Below, piece after piece: positions 1 through 5,202 of a stretch of DNA of 7,171 bases; position 1 is the stretch's first letter, and each line of letters opens with the position of its first letter. The notes below the pieces were generated by a model that saw only the letters and a list, made by a program, of their open reading frames with translations, ran no database searches and had not been told where the DNA came from. A program made the position numbers and the translations under genes. The stretch is from an uncultured bacterium (lineage in GTDB: Bacteria; Acidobacteriota; Thermoanaerobaculia; Multivoradales; JAHEKO01): NCBI GenBank assembly GCA_938016625.1, contig CALILB010000057.1, forward strand, positions 1 through 7,171. The letters run 5' to 3'.

Positions 1-1148
1 CCATACCGACGCTCGGCCTCCAGCGCCATGGCATCGGCAAAGTACCCGGCCCGGCGAACACCGACCGGCTGTGGTGACACACACAGGGGCTCGGCTCGAG
101 CCGCCTCGGCGCGCTCGGGCTCCAACCAGCCGAGCTCGGCCATCCGACCCAGGACCCAGTTCCGTCTCTCCAGCGCCTTCTCCGGTCGGGTGATCGGTGA
201 ATACCCGCCCGGCGAGCGGATCATCCCCGCCAGCAAGGCCGATTCGCAGAGAGTCAGGCGGTGGGGATATCTGCCAAAGTAGGCCCACGCCGCCGCCCCG
301 ACCCCCATCAGGTTCACCCCGTGACTCTGGCCCCAGTAGATCTCGTTGAGGTAGGCGGTGAGGATCTCGTCCTTCTCGAATCGCAGGTCGAGCAGTACGG
401 CCAACACCGCTTCACGCGACTTGCGCGCCAGTGTCCGCTCGTGGGTCAGGAATAGGTTCTTGACCAGCTGTTGGGTGAGGGTGCTCCCTCCCTGGCGAAT
501 CTCGCCACCACGCAGATTCACCCACGCGGCGCGCAAGATGCCGGTGGCCGAGAGACCCGAATGCTTGTAGAACTTGGCATCTTCCGCTGCCAGAACGGCA
601 TTGAGCAGCTCTTCGGGCAGTGCCTCGAGACCGACCGGTCGCCGTTCCTTGCGCTCGGCACCATAGAAGGAAGCCAGCAGCGGCGGCTCGAGCAAGACCC
701 GTTCGACCGGCTTGCCGTGCCAGCGCAGCGCCGAGATCCGCCAGCCGGAGGTCTCCACCTCCAGCTCGCCGCCCCGATCCCAGCCCTCGGGAGTCGGATA
801 GGCCCGGACAAAAGCGCGCAGCCGCCGCGCCACCACTTCGAATTCACCTGGAGACAGGACCCGGTCCCGATTGAGGCTGTAGCCCTGGCTCTCCAGCTCG
901 GCGCGCAGCGCCTTGAGATCGCCTGGTGCGCCGACCGTGAGGACCTGCGACCGGCCATAGAGCCGCGAGGGCTGGATGGCGGTGTGATCGGCAAACTGCT
1001 CGGAGAACCGCCAGTAGGGCCACAGCAGCCAGACCGATCCCAACAGAGCTGCCAGTAGACAGATCTGAATCAAGCGGCGCTTGAAGCGACTCTTTTTCTT
1101 CTTGCCGCGGCGCCGCTTCTTTCCTCGGACGCGTCTTATCGGAGACAT
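1..1148 (-). CDS. Class A penicillin-binding protein, PBP1B-like (N-terminal part, runs off left edge)
   Basis: Bifunctional peptidoglycan synthase of the inner membrane; the visible 382 codons cover the glycosyltransferase half, which polymerises lipid II into glycan strands. Reading from the ATG at 1148: a very basic cytoplasmic tail (residues 1-25, rich in K/R), one membrane anchor (about 26-47), then a region with LYGR and SPGEF (about residues 99-103) that resembles the UB2H domain of E. coli PBP1B, then a GT51 domain. GT51 motifs are intact: EDAKFYKHSG with the catalytic Glu at 189, GGSTLTQQLVKN at 220-231, KDEILTAYLNEIYWGQ at about 259-274, and a later ALLAGMIRSPGGYSP motif. The transpeptidase domain with its SxxK serine should lie beyond position 1 and cannot be seen. 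The gene is divergent from the ABC-F gene with only 58 bp between starts. The class A PBP call is secure; 1B rather than 1A rests on the UB2H-like stretch and is an inference. Confidence 0.93.
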   Translation of the reverse strand, partial: MSPIRRVRGKKRRRGKKKKSRFKRRLIQICLLAALLGSVWLLWPYWRFSEQFADHTAIQPSRLYGRSQVLTVGAPGDLKALRAELESQGYSLNRDRVLSPGEFEVVARRLRAFVRAYPTPEGWDRGGELEVETSGWRISALRWHGKPVERVLLEPPLLASFYGAERKERRPVGLEALPEELLNAVLAAEDAKFYKHSGLSATGILRAAWVNLRGGEIRQGGSTLTQQLVKNLFLTHERTLARKSREAVLAVLLDLRFEKDEILTAYLNEIYWGQSHGVNLMGVGAAAWAYFGRYPHRLTLCESALLAGMIRSPGGYSPITRPEKALERRNWVLGRMAELGWLEPERAEAARAEPLCVSPQPVGVRRAGYFADAMALEAERRY

Positions 1149-1167
1149 CTGAGACTCTTTTGACGGT

Positions 1168-1196
1168 GCAACAAACGGGCCACCAGGTGCTATTCT
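1168..1196 (+). promoter_or_regulatory. Possible extended -10 promoter of the ABC-F gene in a 58-bp divergent gap
   Basis: TGCTATTCT at 1188-1196 matches an extended -10 (TGN followed by TATTCT). The -35 at 17 bp spacing (1168-1173, GCAACA) is poor. The predicted start would be about 1203-1207, on or just before the ATG at 1207, and no Shine-Dalgarno sequence precedes that ATG; the two fit a leaderless or nearly leaderless mRNA. Control of the divergent PBP gene must share these 58 bp; I could not pick out its promoter. This is motif matching only. Confidence 0.35.
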
Positions 1197-1206
1197 CTCG
1201 CACCCC

Positions 1207-3132
1207 ATGATCTCGGTGTCCAATCTCGCCAAATCGTTTGGACCCCAGACCCTTTTCGTCAATGCCGCGTTCCAGATGGTCCCGGGGCAGCGCTACGGTC
1301 TGGTGGGAGCCAACGGCTCAGGCAAATCGACCCTGATGCGGATTCTGGCCGGCGAGGAGCCCCCTAGCGACGGCAGCGTCTCGATCCCCAAACGGCTGAA
1401 GCTCGGGGTCTTGCGCCAGGATCACTTCATCTACGAGGAGCTACCCATTCTCGAGGTGGTGCTACAGGGCAATCAGGAGCTCTGGCAGGCGATGGTCGAG
1501 AAGGAAGAGATCCTGGCGCGAGCCGAAGAGTCGTTCGACGGTGAGCGTTACGCCGAGCTCGAAGACATCATTCTCAAACACGACGGCTACTCGATCGAGT
1601 CCCAGGCAGCGGAGATCCTGGAGGGCCTCGGCATCCCCGCCGAGATCCACCGCGATCCGCTCTCCACCCTTTCGGGCGGTTTCAAGCTGCGGGTGCTGCT
1701 CGCCCAGGTCCTGGCGGCGGCCCCCGACGTGTTGCTGCTGGACGAGCCCACCAATCACCTCGACATCCTCTCCATTCGTTGGCTCGAAAAGTTTCTCCTC
1801 GACTTCCCGGGCATCGTAGTGGTGATCTCCCACGACCACCGCTTCCTCGACAACGTCTGCAGCCAGATTCTGGATGTCGACTATGAAACGGTGACCCTCT
1901 ACCCCGGCAACTACACCCACTTCGACCAGGCCAAGGCCCGCGAGCACGAACGGATGGGCAAAGAGCTGGAGAAGCGTGAAAAGGAGATCGCTCACCACAA
2001 GGCTTTTGTCGAGCGCTTCCGGGCCAAGGCCACCAAGGCGCGACAGGCTCAGAGCAAGCTGCGTCTGATCGAGAAGAAGGCCGAGGGGATTGCTGCCGTA
2101 CCGGTGACGTCGCGGCGCTATCCAACTTTTCGACTGCAGCAGCGACGCGCCACCGGCAAACAGGTTCTCGCCCTCGAAGGTATATCCAAGGCTTTTGGTG
2201 ACAACCAGGTTCTCCAGGATGTGACCCTGACCATCCGCCGCGGCGAGCGGCTGGCGATTATCGGGCCCAACGGCATTGGCAAGTCGACCCTGCTCAAGAT
2301 CGCCGTGGAGAGTCTCGATGCCGACGCCGGCTCGGTCGAGTGGGGCCACGAGACCTACCCGGGCTACTTTGCCCAGGACTACCGCGAGCTACTGCTCAAG
2401 GAGCGGCAGACGGTGGAAGAGTTTCTGTGGGCGGTCTGTCCCGCCGAGCCGATCGGCTTTGTCCGCGGCCAGCTGGCGCAGATGTTGTTCTCCAAAGACG
2501 AGGTCAAGAAAAGACTGGCCAGCCTCTCGGGCGGTGAGGCCGCACGGCTGCTCTTTGCCAAGCTGGCGGTCGAGCAGCCAAACGTTCTGATCCTCGACGA
2601 GCCCACCAACCACTTGGATCTCGAGGCCATCGAGGCGCTGGTGGCCGGGCTCCAGACCTACGACGGCACCCTCGTCTTTGTCTCCCACGACCGCTGGTTC
2701 GTCTCCCAGCTGGCCGACCACATCGTCGAGATCACACCAGACGGTCTCCGTTCCTACGAGGGCACCTACGAGGAGTATGTCGACCAGTGTGGCGACGATC
2801 ATCTCGACGCCGACTCGGTGGCGCTGAAGGTCCGTCGTGAGAAGAGGGCAAAGAAGAAAGCGCGTGCGGTCGGCCAAACCGACTCGGCAGACCGCACCCG
2901 GATCAAGCGCATATCCGGCGAGCGGGACAAGCTCACCGCGGAGATCGAGACCGCCGAGAACCGGGTGCACGAGATCAACGAGATATTCTGCGACCCCGCC
3001 TACTTCGACCGCACTCCTCCCGCCGAGGTGCGCAAGCTCGAGCAGGAGCAGAAAAGCCTCGCCGCCCGGGTCGAAGAGCTGATGGCCCGTTGGCAGGAGG
3101 TGGAAGAGGAGCTTGCCCAGCTCGAAAGCTAG
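1207..3132 (+). CDS. ABC-F family ATPase (YbiT-like core with Uup-like C-terminal coiled coil)
   Basis: Soluble protein with two ATP-binding cassettes and no membrane domain. ABC-F proteins bind the ribosomal E site and help with stalled or damaged translation complexes; some give antibiotic resistance by target protection. Cassette 1: Walker A GANGSGKST (34-42), signature LSGGF (155-159, with Phe where Gln/Glu is usual), Walker B and catalytic Glu in LLLDEPTNHLD (E180). A charged helical linker follows (about 240-310), the position of the P-site tether. Cassette 2: Walker A GPNGIGKST (353-361), signature LSGGE (440-444), LILDEPTNHLD with Glu 465. Residues from about 530 to 641 are strongly charged and predicted to form a coiled coil. 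From memory the core most resembles E. coli YbiT (about 530 aa), and the tail the DNA/ribosome-binding C-terminus of Uup. The start fits family N-termini (MISVSNLAKSFG). The neighbours give no resistance context, so a housekeeping translation role is likelier. The long minus-strand open frame inside it is a shadow. Confidence 0.95.
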   Translation: MISVSNLAKSFGPQTLFVNAAFQMVPGQRYGLVGANGSGKSTLMRILAGEEPPSDGSVSIPKRLKLGVLRQDHFIYEELPILEVVLQGNQELWQAMVEKEEILARAEESFDGERYAELEDIILKHDGYSIESQAAEILEGLGIPAEIHRDPLSTLSGGFKLRVLLAQVLAAAPDVLLLDEPTNHLDILSIRWLEKFLLDFPGIVVVISHDHRFLDNVCSQILDVDYETVTLYPGNYTHFDQAKAREHERMGKELEKREKEIAHHKAFVERFRAKATKARQAQSKLRLIEKKAEGIAAVPVTSRRYPTFRLQQRRATGKQVLALEGISKAFGDNQVLQDVTLTIRRGERLAIIGPNGIGKSTLLKIAVESLDADAGSVEWGHETYPGYFAQDYRELLLKERQTVEEFLWAVCPAEPIGFVRGQLAQMLFSKDEVKKRLASLSGGEAARLLFAKLAVEQPNVLILDEPTNHLDLEAIEALVAGLQTYDGTLVFVSHDRWFVSQLADHIVEITPDGLRSYEGTYEEYVDQCGDDHLDADSVALKVRREKRAKKKARAVGQTDSADRTRIKRISGERDKLTAEIETAENRVHEINEIFCDPAYFDRTPPAEVRKLEQEQKSLAARVEELMARWQEVEEELAQLES

Positions 3133-3239
3133 CCGTGTGATAGTCTGCGCCGCAGTTTCAAAAACCTAACGTGTGGCGGTCGGGTACCACCGATCTCGGG
3201 GGGTGATCTTCTGGGGTAGGTGTGCGGCCTTTCCGCGAC

Positions 3240-3252
3240 AAGGAGAGGAGAG
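3240..3252 (+). promoter_or_regulatory. Ribosome binding site fixing the start at 3256
   Basis: A purine-rich AAGGAGAGGAGAG run ends 3 nt before the ATG at 3256. It decides between this ATG and an in-frame GTG at 3220, which would add 12 residues in front of the signal peptide and has no comparable site. The rest of the 3133-3239 gap shows no convincing terminator for the ABC-F gene and no clear promoter. Confidence 0.75.
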
Positions 3253-3255
3253 AGT

Positions 3256-3720
3256 ATGCGTCGTATTCTGTTATTAGCCGTTGTTTCCGTTCTCGCATTT
3301 GGCATCCCCCTGTTCGCCGGCTCCGACGAGGAGGTGGCCAAGGAGGTCATCGCCATCACCAAGGCCCAGTGGGCGGCAGAGATTGCCGGCCAGTCCGCCG
3401 GCTCGATCATGGAGATCGCCGCCGAGGAGTACACCGAGTTCAACTCCGGCGCCCCCACCCGACTGGATGGCAAGGCTCTCAACATGAAGATAGCCGAGGC
3501 CAACCGCGACTCGAGTGGCAAATTCGTGATGGGTGAGATGACCAACGAGAAGGTCCAGGTTTATGGCGACGTCGCCATCCTGACCTACAATTTCATCGGC
3601 GCCACGAAGGACAAGGACGGCGTGGTGGAGCCCAACCTGGCCAAGTCGACCCGTGTCTACGCCAAGATGGGTGACACCTGGAAGCTGGTCCACGCCAACT
3701 TCGCCCCCGTCGGCGACTGA
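3256..3720 (+). CDS. Exported NTF2-like (SnoaL/DUF4440-type) protein
   Basis: A 154-aa protein with a Sec-type signal peptide: MRR, then a hydrophobic stretch (about residues 4-20), with likely cleavage after Ala21 in PLFAGS. The mature part fits the compact cone fold of the NTF2-like superfamily: a first helical section (EVAKEVIAITKAQWAAEI), a central EEYTEFNSGAPTRLDGK segment, and late strands ending in TRVYAKMGDTWKLVHANFAP, which is the usual closing pattern of SnoaL/DUF4440 proteins. Members include small-molecule isomerases, cyclases and many pocket proteins with no known ligand. No catalytic set can be named here, so neither substrate nor reaction can be assigned. The gene stands alone: 123 bp after the ABC-F gene and followed at once by a strong terminator, with a strong ribosome binding site, which suggests its own well-expressed transcript. 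The export and fold calls are good; the function is unknown. Confidence 0.82.
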   Translation: MRRILLLAVVSVLAFGIPLFAGSDEEVAKEVIAITKAQWAAEIAGQSAGSIMEIAAEEYTEFNSGAPTRLDGKALNMKIAEANRDSSGKFVMGEMTNEKVQVYGDVAILTYNFIGATKDKDGVVEPNLAKSTRVYAKMGDTWKLVHANFAPVGD

Positions 3721-3746
3721 GCTCACTTCCCTGAGCAGTGCAATCC

Positions 3747-3778
3747 AGGCCCCCGGAATCCCGGGGGTCTTTTTTTTT
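3747..3778 (+). terminator. Intrinsic terminator after the NTF2-like gene
   Basis: CCCCCGG (3750-3756) pairs perfectly with CCGGGGG (3761-3767) around a 4-nt loop (AATC). Three more pairs, including one G-U, extend the base at 3747-3749/3768-3770. Nine T residues follow at 3770-3778. The T tract is only on the plus-strand side, so it should stop the plus transcript; the convergent lipoprotein gene ending at 3792 gets no T tract from it. Confidence 0.92.
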
Positions 3779-3791
3779 CTCCGTGATCGCT

Positions 3792-4265
3792 CTAGTCTTC
3801 GATCTCGAACTGGAAGATTGAATCGGTCTCCGGAGGATTCTCCAGCTCTTCCTCCACATCGAAGTCCTCGTCCTCGAGGCTCAAGACCCAGGTCTTCGAA
3901 TCATAGATGCTCATCTCGGCCGGGCCGCTGGCCGTCGCCCAGTGGATAAATCCTCGGGTCGGGGTGAAGCTCAGGACCTGCAGTGGCTCGTGCTCGACAA
4001 AGGGCCGGGGAGGCCCACCCTCGGACGGCACCGTTTGCCGATAGCCGAGCGGCACAGCGCCGTAGTAGACCCCACCCAGCGGTGTGGGCTCGTCGGCCTC
4101 GATCGCCCACAAGACCTCGTCGCCGCCGGCTCTGACCTCGAGGCTCACTAAATCCCTGGGTCCTTGGACCGACAGCAGCGGTCTCTCCTTGGCACAGCCA
4201 ATTCCGACAACCGCCGCCACGGCACCCATAACAAGAAGAGCTTTCACTCCAAAAAGAAATCTCAC
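3792..4265 (-). CDS. Small probable lipoprotein of unknown function
   Basis: A 157-aa protein from the GTG at 4265. I chose this start because AAGGAG (4280-4275) lies 9 nt upstream and it gives a clean signal sequence: MRFLFGVK, then a hydrophobic run to GIGC with Cys24. A longer in-frame TTG start at 4298 would put 11 charged residues ahead of the signal and lacks a ribosome site. The lipobox is imperfect (Gly rather than Leu at -3), so lipidation is likely but not certain. The mature part contains EVLWAIEADEP and GGVYYGAVPLGYRQTVPSE, a pattern I associate with uncharacterised exported proteins of Acidobacteriota-like genomes. The last 30 residues are very acidic (LEDEDFDVEEELENPPETD). No enzymatic motif is visible. 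It lies 114 bp downstream of the TonB-like gene on the same strand and may share its transcript. Confidence 0.72.
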   Translation of the reverse strand: MRFLFGVKALLVMGAVAAVVGIGCAKERPLLSVQGPRDLVSLEVRAGGDEVLWAIEADEPTPLGGVYYGAVPLGYRQTVPSEGGPPRPFVEHEPLQVLSFTPTRGFIHWATASGPAEMSIYDSKTWVLSLEDEDFDVEEELENPPETDSIFQFEIED

Positions 4266-4274
4266 CCGCGGCTT

Positions 4275-4280
4275 CTCCTT
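4275..4280 (-). promoter_or_regulatory. Ribosome binding site of the lipoprotein gene
   Basis: AAGGAG on the minus strand, 9 nt before the GTG at 4265. It supports GTG over the upstream TTG at 4298. Its first two bases are also the last two bases of the TAA that ends the small leader ORF at 4323-4279. Confidence 0.65.
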
Positions 4281-4323
4281 AATGTTCTTCGCCTGCAAGA
4301 TTGTCGTTATCGGACCTTGGCAT
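4279..4323 (-). other. Possible 14-codon leader ORF upstream of the lipoprotein gene
   Basis: On the minus strand, ATG at 4323 begins MPRSDNDNLAGEEH and stops at TAA (4281-4279). GGGAGGG (4334-4328) precedes the ATG by 4 nt, a better Shine-Dalgarno match than the lipoprotein's own. The stop codon overlaps the AAGGAG of the next gene by two bases, so ribosomes ending here would cover the next start region. The peptide has no run of a single amino acid that would suggest classic attenuation. It is short enough to be chance; coding status is unproven. Confidence 0.25.
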
Positions 4324-4379
4324 GCAACCCTCCCGCGGTTTTGGTCAACACCGTCGACACTCTATACCGGCAGCCACGG

Positions 4380-5057
4380 CTATTGCAGATTGAACTTCAC
4401 CGTGAGGCTGAGATACACGCTCACCGGTTGGCCCTTCAGGGTGGCGGGCTCGAAGCGCCAGCGCTCGACGGCTGCCACCGCCGACTCGCTGAGACCCAGC
4501 GGCAATCCCCTCAGGACCTCGACATCGTTCACCTGGCCCTGCTTGTCGATCACCGCCTGGAGGATCACGACCCCCACGAGACCGGCCCGGCGGGCAAGCT
4601 CGGTGTAGAGCGGCTTGGGAGAGAAGATCTTTACCGGTCTGGCGACCTCGCCTCCCACCGGAATCGCTCCATCGGATTCAAAGGGCGGGGGCGCGGACGG
4701 AAAGTCGAAGACCAGACCGGCATCGGAGACAACGACTTCGGGCTCGACGCCTTCGGTCCAGATCGGCTCGGGGTCGTCGGGGGTGGGGTCGGGGACAAAG
4801 ACCCTCCTCTCCCGGCGCTGAGGCCTGACCGGCTCCGGTTGGGGCTCGGGCGGCAGCATGCGTGGTGTCTGGAGAACGAATATCTTGGGCTTCTGGCCCA
4901 CATCCGCCGAGGCCACCGCCAGATCGGGGAGCTTCAACGACAGCAGGACGGCATGGACGAGCAGGGCCACGATCGCCGCCCGGCGCATCGTTTTGCGGTC
5001 CTCGGCTTCCTCCCGGGCAAAGCCCTGGAGCTCGGTTGTGGTTGGGTCTTGCGCCAT
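4380..5057 (-). CDS. TonB-family energy transducer
   Basis: A 225-aa periplasm-spanning protein that would pass proton-motive-force energy from an ExbB/ExbD-type motor to TonB-dependent outer-membrane transporters. The order is typical: short cytoplasmic N-terminus, a single membrane helix at about 27-43 containing His35 (the TonB helix has a functional His; the usual Ser four residues before is Ala here), a proline- and charge-rich spacer (about 66-125, with PPEPQPEPVRPQ and PDPTPDDPEP), and a TonB C-terminal domain at about 140-225 (RPVKIFSPKPLYTELARRAG ... GLPLGLSESAVAAVERWRFEPA, with WRF at 200-202). The ATG at 5057 has GGAGG 6 nt upstream. No exbB, exbD or receptor gene lies in the window, so the partner is unknown. 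The lipoprotein gene follows on the same strand. The style of the C-terminal domain is the main hint of Acidobacteriota. Confidence 0.92.
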   Translation of the reverse strand: MAQDPTTTELQGFAREEAEDRKTMRRAAIVALLVHAVLLSLKLPDLAVASADVGQKPKIFVLQTPRMLPPEPQPEPVRPQRRERRVFVPDPTPDDPEPIWTEGVEPEVVVSDAGLVFDFPSAPPPFESDGAIPVGGEVARPVKIFSPKPLYTELARRAGLVGVVILQAVIDKQGQVNDVEVLRGLPLGLSESAVAAVERWRFEPATLKGQPVSVYLSLTVKFNLQ

Positions 5058-5060
5058 TTC

Positions 5061-5069
5061 TCACCTCCC
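5061..5069 (-). promoter_or_regulatory. Ribosome binding site of the TonB-like gene
   Basis: GGGAGGTGA on the minus strand, its GGAGG core ending 6 nt before the ATG at 5057. It is a strong match at good spacing and fixes the start. I could not identify the promoter in the 5070-5149 stretch behind it. Confidence 0.75.
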
Positions 5070-5149
5070 GACCTGTTACCTGCCTGCTGTCCCATTGGAC
5101 CCGGAAGGTGGCCGCAGAGTTCCGGCAACGACCTTGAGGGTGAAAGAAT

Positions 5150-5202
5150 TGTCCGCTATACACTCTTGTCCTTTACTAACGGACATGCTATTATAGCGGA
5201 CA
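5150..5202. promoter_or_regulatory. Four-half-site palindromic operator of the toxin-antitoxin cassette
   Basis: TGTCCGCTATA (5150-5160) is the exact reverse complement of TATAGCGGACA (5192-5202). Inside it, TGTCC (5167-5171) and GGACA (5181-5185) form a second inverted repeat on the same axis, centred at 5176. Seen as direct repeats, TTGTCC recurs at 5149 and 5166, and CGGACATGC at 5180 and 5197, both with a 17-bp step. The 11-bp palindrome GCTATTATAGC (5187-5197) covers the -10. The array contains the whole core promoter and reaches the start codon of the downstream gene, which encodes a winged-helix protein. Known AbiEi antitoxins repress their own promoter through inverted repeats, so autoregulation is the natural reading. 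The repeats are seen directly; the binding protein is inferred. Confidence 0.82.
5166..5194 (+). promoter_or_regulatory. Promoter of the toxin-antitoxin cassette
   Basis: The -35 is TTGTCC (5166-5171), followed by a 17-bp spacer, an extended -10 TG (5186-5187) and TATTAT (5189-5194). Transcription would be expected to begin about 5201-5202, at the A of the ATG of the first gene. There is no Shine-Dalgarno sequence before that ATG, so the transcript is probably leaderless. Both promoter boxes lie inside operator half-sites. Confidence 0.72.

Noticed and set aside
471..1058. 195-codon open frame on the plus strand
   Set aside because: It is antisense to the GT51 domain of the penicillin-binding protein. 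Composition is Gln/Pro/Arg-rich with no domain, and the minus-strand frame explains the region.
1462..2349. 295-codon open frame on the minus strand inside the ABC-F gene
   Set aside because: It lies antisense to an unmistakable ABC-F protein with all motifs intact, shows no recognisable domain, and long antisense frames are expected in GC-rich genes with strong codon bias.
3183..3207. Possible hairpin after the ABC-F gene (ACCACCGA/TCGGGGGGT region)
   Set aside because: The stem has a mismatch and a very tight loop, and no T tract follows, so it was not called a terminator.
4266..4298. TTG start at 4298 for the lipoprotein
   Set aside because: The GTG at 4265 has AAGGAG 9 nt upstream and gives a normal signal sequence; the TTG version adds 11 charged residues and has no ribosome site.
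5185..5196. ATG inside the operator starting a 3-codon frame (ATG CTA TTA TAG)
   Set aside because: It lies upstream of the predicted transcription start and is explained as part of the repeated GGACATGC half-site.
4164..5201. Upstream extension of the AbiEi frame by 346 codons
   Set aside because: The extension is antisense to the TonB-like and lipoprotein genes, and a promoter plus palindromic operator lies directly before the ATG at 5202.
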